Assembly: GCA_910574455.1 (NCBI GenBank)
Contig: CAJSYZ010000004.1
Location: 5,404,599-5,468,598, forward strand
DNA length: 64,000 nt
Direction of reading: 5' to 3'
Source: Trichaptum fuscoviolaceum
Lineage: Eukaryota; Basidiomycota; Agaricomycetes; Hymenochaetales; Trichaptaceae
Below the pieces are notes generated by a model that did not search any database, was not told the DNA's origin, and was given only the letters and a program-made list of their open reading frames with translations. The translations under genes were made by a program, and so were the position numbers. This document shows, in pieces, positions 35,143 to 46,593 of this stretch. Each line of letters begins with the position of its first letter. Positions within the stretch are counted from its first letter, which is position 1.

Positions 35143-35655
35143 GCGGTGGTTCTCACTCTGAGAAGCACTTTACAAGTCAATTAAGCTATTCTAAACATCA
35201 GAGCTAAAGATAAACACATCACCTGAGAAGCACTTTACAAGAGGCCAAAAGTGGAGTGCTTCGCAGGGGGATCCGCGGTTTTGATGAACAAAGGCAAAAA
35301 CTATACAGTACCAAGCCACTGGACCCTGATCCGACTAGGTCCGACCTATACCGCTGACGTAAGTCGGAGTTCGGGGTCCCGCTCTAGTCGGGGTCCCGCA
35401 TCGGTAGAGCGGAGGTTCAAGTCGGAGTGGCGGAAGAAAGAAAGAAAAGAGAATTGCTTGCAGGGCGCTTGTCCTAGCGGCCTGCAAACATACAGGCAAG
35501 TAATCTACGCAAAAAGGAAGAGAATCGGAGTCAAAGAAAGTCCGGTTTCGGACCGGACATGTCGGGGATCCGACTCGGAGTATGATCGTAAAAGAAAATA
35601 AAGGAAAAATAAAAGAAATAAAATAACCTGAGGCGGATTCCTGACACCGCAGACA
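35143..35655 (+). mobile_element. Insertion in the Helitron ORF carrying the GAAGCACT module, copy 3
   Basis: About 500 bp of non-coding DNA separates Rep from the helicase, which are normally one protein. It contains TGAGAAGCACTTTACAAG twice, the second folding back onto AGTGGAGTGCTTC. It then has GC-rich GTCGGGGTCCCG repeats, as in the two E1-region copies. CTGAG occurs at both edges (about 35157 and 35630), possibly a target duplication. Confidence 0.55.
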
Positions 35656-37514
35656 TACAGCTTGGCCGTTTGGACACCAATGTCGCCCCATTTGGAAGGT
35701 TCCCTGCTGATGAGACGCTGTCAATCACATCAATCCCCGTCGATCGCGAACCGGACGAAGGCCTGAGACTTGTAGAAAGTATCTGCTCGGAGTTTACCCT
35801 TAATTCAGAGCAAGCTGCAGCTTTTCGCCAAATTGTGCTTCACTCCCTCCTTCCTCAAACAGCGCAAAAGGAACCAATTCGTATGTATTTGGGCGGACCC
35901 GGGGGCACAGGGAAATCTAGGGTGCTTGACGCTCTGAAAGCCTTCTTCGATAGACGACAAGAATCCCGGCGATTGAGAGTGGCGTCGTATACTGGTGTTG
36001 CTGCTGCAAATGTCGCTGGAGTTACGCTACATTCTGGATTACAAGTTTCGCAGTTGGGATCAGCTTCCGGAGTGAAAAGCAAAGCTGAGCTCGACCTTAT
36101 TGCGATGTGGAAAGGCGTCGATTATTTGTTCATTGACGAAATCTCTATGGTCGGATGTAAAATGTTGAGGGACGTTAGTCACAACTTGTCAATCGCGAAG
36201 GGTACGGATGAAAGTTTTGGAGGAATAAGCGTTGTGTTCGCAGGTGATTTCTGTCAACTGCCGCCCATAAAAGACACTGCGTTATACGTCCCGAGCTCGC
36301 GGTCCAGCGGATTTGCTTCCACATCGCAAACGGAGAATGGTCAGAAGATCGTGAAAGGCAGATCTTTGTGGCTGCAATTGACATCTGCACACATCCTGAA
36401 ACAACAGATGCGTCAATCAGGTGAATCAAACTCCGCTTTCAGAAGCTTACTCACCAGACTGCGCTTGGGAAAATGCAACAAAGACGATGTATCGCTGTTG
36501 AAGTCCAGAGTCCTTGAGAATCTGAGACAGGCCGAGAAGTCAAAACTAAGCTCGGAATGGGGTACCGTGCCAATCATAACAGCACGCAACGCCGCTAAGG
36601 ATGCCTTAAACGCTAGAGCAGTGCAGAAGTTTGCGAAAGAGAGAGGTTTGCCAGTGCACTATTACTACGCTCGTGATTCCGTCAACAAAGAGCCCATAAC
36701 AGGCTTACTGAAAGAAAGATTGCTGGGCCTCCACTCCGGAAAAACTCAACAGCTGGGAAAGCTGCCTCTAGTCATAGGCATGCCCGTCGTGTTGACGCAC
36801 AATTATGACGTTGCTGGAGGTGTCGTTAACGGAGCGGAAGGAATACTTAAGGCTGTCAGATACGAAACCGATTCCGATGGGCGTCGCTATGCTACATCGT
36901 GCGTTGTGAGCATGCCATCGTCTAGATCAGATCCCTTGTCGTTTCTTGAACATAAGGAAGTGGTTGCGCTGCCAGAGACAACATCTTGCAAATTGAAGAA
37001 CTTCTACTCAAAAGCTGAGTTTAGGTTTTCCAGATCGCAGTTGCCAATTATGCCTGCATTTGCATACACTGACTATAAGGCACAAGGTAGAACGATGGAA
37101 AAGGTCATTGTGGACTTACAAAGCTGTCGAAATCTTCAATCGGTCTATGTTATGCTTTCTCGTGCAAAATCTCTCGATGGACTTCTCATTTTGCGAGACT
37201 TTCAGTCCAAGCAGCTTTGCAACCCCTTGAGTGGCGACCTCCGCACTGAGCTAAAGCGACTTGACGCTTTGGCCCTCGACACTGACCGTACAAGTCGGGG
37301 TCCGTGGACCAACCCTTCCATTACTCCCCATGTATCGGCGTCCACAAATGGTTCATCCTCGCTCGCTCCCTCTTCCATTTCATCCTCGACCGTTGTTTCA
37401 ACCCCTCTGCCCTCAACGACGACCGCCCGTAAACGTAGAAGAAGCTACACTCCCCAACCTCAGCCCCCCACTAGTCGGAGGAGACTCACGCAGCCCCCGC
37501 CTTCTCAGCAATGA
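35640..37514 (+). CDS. Helitron PIF1-like SF1B helicase part
   Basis: The open frame continues upstream of the first listed codon (IPDTADIQLGRLDTNVAPFG). It has Walker A GGPGGTGKS, then SYTGVAAANVAGVTLHS, Walker B LFIDEISMVG, GDFCQLPPI, and the C-terminal AFAYTDYKAQGRTMEKV and VMLSRAKSLDGLLIL motifs of PIF1/RecD-type helicases. A low-complexity Ser/Pro/Arg tail ends it. All ATPase motifs are intact. It is expected to unwind DNA 5' to 3' at the replication fork made by Rep. As it stands it has no own start context, because an insertion cuts it from Rep. Confidence 0.9.
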   Translation, partial: PDTADIQLGRLDTNVAPFGRFPADETLSITSIPVDREPDEGLRLVESICSEFTLNSEQAAAFRQIVLHSLLPQTAQKEPIRMYLGGPGGTGKSRVLDALKAFFDRRQESRRLRVASYTGVAAANVAGVTLHSGLQVSQLGSASGVKSKAELDLIAMWKGVDYLFIDEISMVGCKMLRDVSHNLSIAKGTDESFGGISVVFAGDFCQLPPIKDTALYVPSSRSSGFASTSQTENGQKIVKGRSLWLQLTSAHILKQQMRQSGESNSAFRSLLTRLRLGKCNKDDVSLLKSRVLENLRQAEKSKLSSEWGTVPIITARNAAKDALNARAVQKFAKERGLPVHYYYARDSVNKEPITGLLKERLLGLHSGKTQQLGKLPLVIGMPVVLTHNYDVAGGVVNGAEGILKAVRYETDSDGRRYATSCVVSMPSSRSDPLSFLEHKEVVALPETTSCKLKNFYSKAEFRFSRSQLPIMPAFAYTDYKAQGRTMEKVIVDLQSCRNLQSVYVMLSRAKSLDGLLILRDFQSKQLCNPLSGDLRTELKRLDALALDTDRTSRGPWTNPSITPHVSASTNGSSSLAPSSISSSTVVSTPLPSTTTARKRRRSYTPQPQPPTSRRRLTQPPPSQQ

Positions 37515-37776
37515 TTCCTTCCTTCACAAGCCTGTGAGTTCATTAAGTTTGTATAAAATACCTTACCTTTCTAATACGCTATATGCTGTAGGCTAGAGCT
37601 GAATCCGATAGATGACTCTAAATGCATGTTTCAATGCAACAGCCGCCCAGTTTTCCACGATGTTTGTGACTTTTGTACATATGTAATAACGATACTGACC
37701 TTTACCTCCAGAACTATTATCACCTGCGCTTGACTTGGAAGATGTTGAATTGCACCTACCGACGCAGCTCACGCCA

Positions 37777-40700
37777 TCACAGCAGTCGGTGCCTTCTCTT
37801 CAGCTTTCGGTCCTCGCGTTTCGTGTGTGTGTCGAGTCTCCTCACGAATTCTTCAAATCTCTGCTGAATTTTCGGAAGCGCTTCCTTCACCACGCCGGCA
37901 TTCCTGTCATTTGAGGGGTTCCATACGTCCTTCATCAACGCCCTCACCCTCCGATGGTCGTGTTCAAAGTTCGTTGTTGATTGCCAATGCTCCCATTCCT
38001 TTTCAGGGGGAAGCTCCGGATCCAATTCATCCATATATTCCCCGATTATAAGTAACGCAGCTAGCTCTTCAAGAATCGGAAACCTCCCTGTGTAAGTCAA
38101 TCAGTTTGTCATATATGCCCTGATGTTCTCATGACGTACAATGCAGCGGCGCTTGCGGATGATCGTCCCATGATAACGAATGGCCATCCAGAAGTTTGAA
38201 CAGCACGATTGGGCTTGTCGTATGCTCTGTGTTGGTAACCAATCGGCCGACGTAATGTTCCGTTACAAGGCTGCGAAGGGTTCCGGAGTAGTTTGTAGAG
38301 GAGTAAAAGTGGCCTCCCACTGCTAAGCAGTCGTTTAGTGTAACTACGAAGTGCGGTTGACCGGGTCTCATGTATCTATTTCCTGCGTTAGATTTCATAT
38401 ATGGCAAATACAAACGTTTCATTCACTCACAAACGACTTCCCGGTTTCAAGTGCACGCATTGAAAAGTCATTTTCGTGACGTCCCATCCCTTCTCCCCAT
38501 CGGGAATGTTTTCCCAATCGCCATCAGCGATGAACCACAGCTTTTCCCCTATAAGACACTGAACGTACGTCGCTAACCCAGCTGCGTCAATATGGCAAGT
38601 CGACGTCGCGCTTTCCGTAGCTAGAAGTGCCCAATAACTAGGAAAGTCATGCGGCGGTGTGTCCCAGGCGAAGGATCGATTATCCCTGGTCGCGAATATT
38701 CGCCCATCATCAAACTCTCTGCAAGGCATAAGCTGATTGCGTATAAGAAGATCGAAGTGCCTTTCTTACTTTGTGGGGATCATGATTTGGTTGAAGATAG
38801 GTATGTCGAGAAAGAGGTTGACGCGATTCACACCGCTCTCTCTCTCCTTCATGAAAGTGCGGATTGTCGATTGACACATACGTTCGTTCACGCTGTCGCC
38901 GATGGGAATTGACTGATCTAAATTGCGAATATGACATGAGCACCTCTACGGTCAACTTTATCCCAACCATACCTTGAAACTCCCTCACGTCATCTAGGTC
39001 AAGCAGGTTGTCCAGATCTGGGCTGTTGAAGTCTGTTATGTCATACAAAGGGATCCCCGGCCCATCGTGAACAGCGATACACGACTTAGAAAACAGGCTC
39101 CGCTTCGCAGACAAATTGATTCTCTCCCAGTCATCAAAAGTGTACTCCTTAACTATTTTGTTGAACCCATCCTCTTCCGGTTTAATGCACCGAGACACAA
39201 CCTGCTCTAGGTCACGCATCTCTTCTTTCTGGGCATGCGTAAAAGACGTGAACAGAAGGTACTTGTACGGATGCGTCGGAGCTCACCAGTGAAGACCATC
39301 TGTTGATCTGGAAATCTTTCTCCTCATACCGGTAGATTTTCGTCACGACAGCGTTCGCAGTCGTTTTTTCCATTACGGGGACGAACACGGAAAATTTCAT
39401 TTTCGTGGAGTCCAGCTACGTTTGCCGTTAGCAGCAATTTTTATACCACTATAACATGACCTACGTGTGCGCTGTTGTTTTGAGGAGGAAGCTGCTTGTA
39501 TTTGCTGGGAACGCCATCTTCGCCTTCGTTACCGCGCGTTGCGCTGACCACCGATCTAGGTGTCTTGCGCTTCTTCCTCCTTCTTCCCGGGCCGTAGGCG
39601 TCCCGCGTTATTCCTCTGTTTCCCCGTTTTCGTTTACGATCTTTTTCCTGGATTTGAATGACCGATGAGTCGTCAGTTGGTCCCTGTTCTGCAGACCCGT
39701 CGTTGAAAGAGAGGCTCCCTTGCGGTCCTTCTGGCAAATTCCCGGCCAACCCAGTATCGGTAGGTTGATCGACTTCGAGTTCATCTGAGTTATGCGTTGA
39801 TGCTCCTCCATGTACTCCTTCTTCACCCTGTATTCCCTGCGTAGCCGAAGTCTCCATACCCTCCATCGCCTCCGTCGCCTTCTGACACTCTCTAGCTTTC
39901 TCCTCAAGTGCCAGTTCCGCATCAACAAGCGTTTTTACCCACCCAGGCGCAAAACTGGTTTCCTTTCTTCCACGATTCGCCAGGTCCTTCATCGTCTTGC
40001 TAATTCTCATAGCGTAGCCATTCCGCTCTTGAATAACCTTGAATGATACTACCGTCGGCTGCGGGTTATACGATGTCCAGAACGGATCCTTCGAGAACAT
40101 CGCCTCCGCCCAAGAAGACACCAACTTCTTCATGCCGATTTCATACGCACGATGCCCCTCAACCGCTATCGCTACAATCAACTGCACCAGCTCAGATTCG
40201 AGTCTGTACAATTTATCATCGTTTGCCAATCGCGGCAGTCGCATGCTCTAATGCACCTATTTCAGACGCGATGCATAGCGTAATGAAAACAATGCTTACT
40301 TCAACGCATTCGTACATACAAGCTCGAACATTGCCGCTCGATATTTGTGATCCCTTTAACAAGCAGATAGGCGAGATAACTGATGCAATGTATAGAGGCC
40401 TAAGGATGTCCAAATCCGACTGTTTCAGAATGTGCGGGTTTTTCACACCCGATATTTCACTTAAGCCTGGTTAGTATAGCAGTATGGCGCGCATTTCAAG
40501 GGAACAACGTACACAAGTCGTTCGGCTAATGAGTTCCCAAGCTTAGACGGCTGCAACGTTTTTAAATATCATGTTCGAGTTTCATAGCGGTTAGCAGCAC
40601 TCACCAAAGTAAACGCCAAAAGGCCCAAAGCCGCCGACACGAACGCATTTTCTACATAGCCGAGTTTCGCTTGCGTATGATGCTCCCTTGTGATCCTCAT

Positions 40701-41561
40701 GAGTTCCCTTATAATTGCTTTCCTACCCAACGCGGGATGGGCTTCCGCTTCTTCCGTCACATCTGACCCATTGCCTTCGGGCATGCTCTCTGCTTCCTTC
40801 CATTTCCACATGAAGTCCAGTAATGTAGTAGGCCATTGGTAGAAGCAGTCCAAAAAAGCCGATATGGCGCCCTTTGCTTTCCATGCCGGCAGGTGTAGTT
40901 CTTGTGGGGTGCGAAGGTCTCGACCGTTGTCTTTCGCAAATCGACGAGGAAGAAGTACAAGGTCGAACGCCTTGAGTAGTAGAATGATTTGAGACCACGA
41001 GTATGTAGGACGGACATCAACTCTGCTGCTGAAAGCTGCAATCGCTGTGCGTCTTTGCTCTTGGTTAGCTCCGGTCAGGCTGGCCCTCACCTCTTCCTCG
41101 ACGACCGTAACTTGCATGCCAAGCGCCGCAACCAAGTCCTCCTCCTTCTCCGGTACGCTATAAGGCAGGCATTCCTTCAGCTTCGTGAATCCCGAGTTGT
41201 ACGCATCTTCCCAAATTTTCTCCCCCCATCCCGCATGCCAAAACGCACTCAAACTTAGCGGCGCGAACGCGACGACGGCCTTGTCCGGGCACGCTAGTCT
41301 GAAATCCCATACTGTGGCCGGGAAGTCGGACACGTAGACGTCGTCGTCTTTCTCGTCCATGCTGAAGCCGGGTGGTTGATGGGATCCTTTTCTATCGAGG
41401 CCTATACCTACGTACGATAATTGAGAAAGGCCTGACTCCGTGGTAATCTCGGACTCGAGCTTCGCACTTAAGGGCACTCGATCGCACTTTGCACTTTCGT
41501 GCGCTGGCCGTTGATAACTAAGCAAGCGCATGACATAAGCGTGCGTCCTTATCCCCAACAC
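37777..41561 (-). CDS. JmjC-domain dioxygenase-like protein (9 exons, ~1075 aa)
   Basis: Exons 41561-40605, 40419-40300, 40247-39465, 39415-39287, 39228-38973, 38917-38770, 38718-38431, 38375-38140 and 38087-37777 give one frame of 1076 codons. The C-terminal third is JmjC-like: WALLATESATSTCHIDAAGL holds the HxD iron pair (about 840/842), then VQCLIGEKLWF, and YMRPGQPHFV supplies the later His (about 902), followed by GGHFYS. The middle has a basic nuclear-signal-like run (KDRKRKRG, GRRRKKRK). The N-terminal 500 residues are not recognised. Expected role: Fe(II)/2-oxoglutarate demethylase or hydroxylase in chromatin. The first intron (185 nt) and the start are the least certain parts. It is divergent from the TET/JBP gene, 358 bp apart. 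Confidence 0.8.
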
Positions 41562-41919
41562 GCGGCCTTCTTTCCTCTACTTACCTTGGATGGCCTTCCA
41601 CTTCCCTAATCCTCCTGTTCTAGTGCTCGAGAGCGTAGGGATTGCAGCGTAGTCAAGCGGAGCACTTGTTGTTCTTCAAAACTAGGCGTCAAACCCGATG
41701 TTAGCTTGGCTGCGTCGACCGTTGATTTCATCCCGGACACGTGGTTTTGCTTCCCCTTCGCAATCAACACGACGACCTTGAGTGACCGTACTTTCTCCAC
41801 AAGCCCCTATACTTCCTCCTTAATCAAACCGTTCAGGGGTGAAGACCGATGCAGAATGTGGGGTGCTTCTCGTGTGATTTCATCTGGCTTTAACAGGATG
41901 CTAACGGCTATATTTATCT
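41562..41919. promoter_or_regulatory. Divergent promoter region between JmjC and TET/JBP genes
   Basis: 358 bp separates the two start codons. A minus-strand frame here (41606-41800, MEKVRSLKVVVLIAKG) could be a further 5' exon of the JmjC gene, but its frame could not be joined. No clear TATA or operator is seen. Confidence 0.4.
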
Positions 41920-43470
41920 ATGCCCTCGCAGACCGATACCATCCTTAACCTTGCCCTGAAAGAAGCAAAGAATGCTTCCTTTCTTTGTTCACCGGGGTCA
42001 CAGGGCGTCGATCCAAACTTAGCTCCGGTGCGTTGGCATCCGAAACTCTTTACAGCTCTCACCCTTTACTCATCCTCTCACACAGCCCACCTCCCTCCAA
42101 ACCCCCACCACGTCCACCCATGCATCTCGCAATTCTACAAAGAGAACTAACGAATGGCGATCAGTAAAGCGCGATGCGGATGGTGACGAGGAGAAGAGCA
42201 CGAAATCGCTACTCAGATGCAATGTATTCGCTGAGGTGCACCATGTTGACGTTGACATCGCCGGATCCGGGTTTTGTAAAACGTTCTGGTATGGCCCCAA
42301 GCGCACACCGAAAGAAATGGAAGGCTGCGGTGACTTAGACCTTTCGCTGGAGACGGTACGCGCAATGTACCCTGGCTTCCGACTTATTGAATGGAACGGA
42401 TAGTAGGTACCCTTCGCCTTTGTATACGACGTATACGACAAATGTCCTCTCACGCACGACCGATAGCGACTCGCAGAAAATCGTTGACTGCAACGGCCGA
42501 ATTATCGTCCATCTGGGAGGTCGTCCCCATGACAAATCGTTCAAGGACGCATTGAAGACGCTCGATGGCGAAATGGAGGAGGCCCGCACGTCAAATGGCC
42601 TTCCAGAAGTCTTACAGAAGCGAGGTCTTCGTGGTGATCATCCGAATGGGACCTATGGGTACACATACCCTCCTGGTGGTGGATATGTGAGTTACTTCCC
42701 TTTGTTTCTTAAACTAGTTCTTACTTCCCGTGTAGCCCAGACCAGGTTCTCTAAAGAATGGAAACGACAAATCCCATGACGCTGCGCTCTCATTTTTGCA
42801 TTCGGATGCTGCAAATCGCGTGAAGCGGTTGCAGGCCTGTAAGTCTCAGTTCTTATTCTCACATGCATCTTTGAATCCTTCGACTCACATCTTCGCATCA
42901 GCCTTCATGAAGAATGCGGCACCACGGATGTACACTCTATACTGCGAGACAGATCGCTATGTGCGAGAAAAGGCTCCGGAGTTAGAGGAGGAGTTGAAAA
43001 AGGACCTGCCTTCTGTCGACGCGCCGGGTTCTTACCCCTTCGCATCCGTTACCTATAACTTCGGGCCGCACACGGTATGCCTTCCCCACCGTGATTGTAT
43101 GAACTTCGCCCCAGGATGGTGTGCTGTCACGGCAGTAGGCCAGTACGATCCTAAGCGTGGTGGCCATCTTGTGTTATTGGAACTTGGCCTTATAATCGAA
43201 TTCCCACCCGGTGCTACCATTCTCCTCCCGTCTGCGCTTATCACTCATTTCAACACTGCAATTGGACCATCAGAGAGGCGCAGGTCCATAGTTCGTTACT
43301 CTTCCGGCGGAATTTTTCTATGGGCTGAAGACCACCGTAAAGGTAGATTTCACGAAACAGCTGAAGAAGATCTCGGTGATCCACTCAGGCCAGCAACCTT
43401 GAGTGACTACCTTCACCTTTACATGACATTGGAGGAATTGGAAGAGCAGCGTAAGCTTTTCGATCTCTAG
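41920..43470 (+). CDS. TET/JBP-like 2OG-Fe(II) dioxygenase (5 exons, 419 aa)
   Basis: Exons 41920-42027, 42143-42402, 42467-42686, 42736-42838 and 42902-43470 are in perfect phase. The catalytic half starts at FASVTYNFGPHTVCLPHRDC, giving the iron-binding HxD (about 293/295). Then come GWCAVTAVGQYDPKRGGHLV, FPPGATILLPSALITHFN (second His, about 346) and RRRSIVRYSSGG (2-oxoglutarate-binding Arg). This order is that of the fungal TET/JBP family, which oxidises 5-methylcytosine or thymine in DNA and is expanded in basidiomycetes next to transposons. The N-terminal 200 residues carry GSGFCKTFWYGPKRTP and GNDKSHDAALSFLHS blocks. All catalytic residues appear intact. Distinction from prolyl-hydroxylase-like relatives rests on remembered motifs. 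Confidence 0.8.
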
Positions 43471-43573
43471 CTCTCTTGGAAGGGACGGAATCGACTCTCG
43501 CCCTTTACTTGCTGTTCGTTATAATGCGAAAAAAATTTTATTTAGGGAAATAGCGGACAAATATCTAACTCTA

Positions 43574-45129
43574 TCAATCCTCCTCCATATGCTCATCAGC
43601 CTTCTCCTTTCCCTTTCCTTTTCCCTTGGCGGTCTTCCCTACTCGACTGCCTCTCTTGGGCGTGTGCATCGCTGAAGTGTCATTGATTCCCTGCGTCCCT
43701 TCCAGAAAAACCGGTGGTGAGGGAGACCAATTGCTCAAAGGACTTCCCCCGATCCCCGGCGACGGCGTAGACCAGCCTCCTAGCGCACTGTCGTCGTTCC
43801 CTACTTTTTGTCAGTCGCTACCACTTAATGCATCGAAGTTGCCACATACCACGAGTGTCGTCAAAAGGCCGCTTCTTCGGGGGGCTAAGCTCAACGGCGG
43901 GCGAACTAGATCGATCCCTTTTCCCGGGCGTTACCGGCTCATCGTCTTCAGCTTCGCCTCGCTCCACCGGCGGCGTTAATGCCTTCATCTGAACTATAGT
44001 AAAGGTATAGACTCGCGAGCGCTTCCTCGACCGGCTTGTATCGCCGGACGATCGCTCTTGGGACCAGTCCCACCTTCAATACGATTCCTCAGCCTCGAGC
44101 GCATTCTATCATGAACGAAATGATGTACTCACAGCTGAAGAGTGGCATCCGCTATCACATATCCGCCCTCCTGGAATACTTTTTCGTAGTCACGGGGGTG
44201 AACTCGAGCACCTAAATGGTCAAAAAGGTCCATGCTTTTATTCAAGAGAAACTCCTTCAGATCCAAGTCCGTCGCATCCTTGAACATGTGCTCGGGGTCA
44301 TCCCAAGTTTCAAGGGATTCCTCCGCAGCTTCATCATGCATTAGACCGAAGATCGCAGCTACTTCCGATGCAATCTCTCACCTTCGCTACCGCCGCTCTG
44401 AGAGTCATCCGCTACGACCGCCACCAATCAACTTCATCACATACAGAGGCCTAAGTAACCGTGCTCACCAAACAAAGGGTCGTCCGATGGTCCGTCCCTT
44501 CTATTACTGATCCACATAAACTGTGTGTTCAACGTGATCTCGGCCGAATTTCCAGGCAAACGTCTGACGAGTGATTTGACGTCCACGACGTTGTCTACCA
44601 ATTCATAAAGAAGGTTGTTAGTCGTCTGCAATGTTTCAAAGGATGAGAACGTACTTCCGTATTGTGAATACCCTCCACTTCTTTCCTGGGCGAGCTGCAG
44701 TTTATTGACGTTCGTAAACTGCTCGCGCGTCTTCCCTACAGAGGCGTTCGGAAGCTCGGGGCCCCCCGGCGTGATTGGGAACTTGTTTTTGATTTTTGCA
44801 ACTCGCCCTGCGGTAACCTAAGCAATGTTCGCGTTCACAACTGCGCAACCTTGGAAGTTTAAGTCACTCACCGCTGACTTAGGAGCACCCTCAAGGTCCC
44901 CATAAGGTCCACACAACGGGGCGCCCAGCTTCCCGACGAAGCGGATGACTGCTATACTATCGGTACCTTTCTTACTCCAGAAACCGTGTCCCTGCTTCCC
45001 GCCAAAGGCTTTCGTGCGCACAAAACGATACTTTTCATGTGCTCCCGGTCCAATGAGAGAATCGGGGTCATGCTCAAGCTTGTCGATTGCTTCCACAACT
45101 GCAGCGACTCCCTCAGCGTCAAGCGACAT
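43574..45129 (-). CDS. Orphan basic-tailed protein convergent to TET/JBP
   Basis: Exons 45129-44872, 44817-44469 and 44358-44133 join in phase. Two more exons near 43985-43850 and 43800-43574 are likely: both are open, the last ends GKGKGKEKADEHMEED, and the join from 44133 is unresolved. About 450-480 residues. Visible blocks are FVRTKAFGGKQGHGFWSKKG, RFVGKLGAPLCGPYGDL, and acidic EESLETWDDPEHMF. The tail has PPKKRPFDD and Lys-rich runs suggesting a nuclear protein. No domain is recognised. It sits tail-to-tail with the TET/JBP gene, about 100 bp apart. Confidence 0.55.
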
Positions 45130-45241
45130 GGAAAAGCAGGAAAATGAAGTACGGAAATCGTCAAAGCCCTCTCCCTCTTCCTAACAGGAGATTAAATATC
45201 CTGTCAGACAAATTTCTTAATGAGGGTCCCGTCCCTGACAG

Positions 45242-45930
45242 CCGGAAAGGACCGGCTCCCCTAACTTCCGAGTTAGGCATTGTAGACATTTGCTCCCTTT
45301 CTTGAAAAGCGTGGCACGCCATCCTTCCACTTCACATTCTTTGTGCTCCCTTTGCGGCCCACTATGCTCGTCTGCACTGTCTCATCGCCGACTCCATTCA
45401 CAAACGAATGCTTAACTACTCAAGTTCACTCTATGTTTTGCCCTCCTGGAAATTTTCCTCATGCCTTCAGCGCAATGCTGAGATCGAAACTGCGATCGGC
45501 TTACTCCGCGGTCGTCATGCGCCTCCTCATTTTCATAATTTTCTTCCACAACGATCTTCTATGGTCGGTTATTCTTCCCTACTACCCGGAAACGACCGGC
45601 ACTCCTAAGTTCCGAGTTAGGTATCATAGCGCTTTGCTCCCTTTCTTGAAAAGTGCAGGCCATCCTTGCACCTCACATCCTCTACACACCCTTTGCGGCC
45701 CATTACGCTTGTCTTCGCCGTCATCTTCTCGCCCACGCCGTTCAGAAACGTACGCTTAACTACTCAAGTTCACTTTACATTTTGCCCTCGTGAAATTTAC
45801 CTCATGCCTTCAGCGCAATCCGGAGATCGAAACCACGATCGGGGTGCCCCCCGGTTGCCCTGCGTCTCCCCATTTTCATATTTTTTTTCCACAACGATAT
45901 TCGACGTTCGGTCATTATTCGCCACCGACG
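45242..45930 (+). repeat. Two-unit direct repeat (~344 bp each)
   Basis: 45242-45585 and 45586-45930 share CCGAGTTAGG, GCTCCCTTTCTTGAAAAG, CACAAACGA/AGAAACGTACGCTTAACTACTCAAGTTCACT and CTTCAGCGCAAT in the same order, at roughly 80 percent similarity by eye. Non-coding. Confidence 0.75.
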
Positions 45931-46593
45931 TTCAAAGTGTCAGAGTAATTCACTGATTTTCTTCCCCGACGCTCTACGATATTCGATCACCTATGCAGAC
46001 GGATCTTTTCCGACGCTCTACGATGTCCGGACACAATGCCGGATGAATCTTCTTGCGATGCCGAACACTGAATTTTTTTTGTGTAAAACACCGATATGCC
46101 ATTCGCAACTTTTTCGTATAATTTTGACAAATGCACATCTGCTTCAGACCCACTAAGTTGAACCCGGCTTCAACTTATGCCGTTTATCAACTTTTGCCGT
46201 TTATGCTCTTGGTGGCCAGCTGCGCAAATTCATCTTTCAATTTGTTTTTCAAATTTAGGTTAATTAGCTGACAGAATGCTCCACTAACACCCTTTGTTTC
46301 ATCAGAAACCCTTGTCACTTGCGATTATCGTCATCAAATCAGTGACGAACACGAAAGCCGTGGGTACTCGGAAAAAAAGCATGCAATTCCTCAGCGAACC
46401 CCTTGCGTCAAACGCCTTACTAAGAATTGTCTTCGCAGTGCTCGAAGTCCGATAGCCGTCCCACTCTTCGCGTTCTGCACGACCTCCTCAACGCCTATTC
46501 CCTCCCTCGCTGCCCAGACTCATCCTGTATAAAAGCGGCTCGCATCCCCGTCGCTACCCCTCATCCCCTTCACAACTCCTCGTCGTTTCCATC
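45931..46593. other. Spacer upstream of the F-box gene
   Basis: No gene. A TATA-like TGTATAAAAGCGGC lies about 65 bp before the F-box start codon (near 46526). Confidence 0.5.

Noticed and set aside
35143..35655. An intron joining Rep to the helicase
   Set aside because: About 500 nt with GC-rich repeats and a hairpin module found elsewhere. All other introns here are about 45-190 nt.
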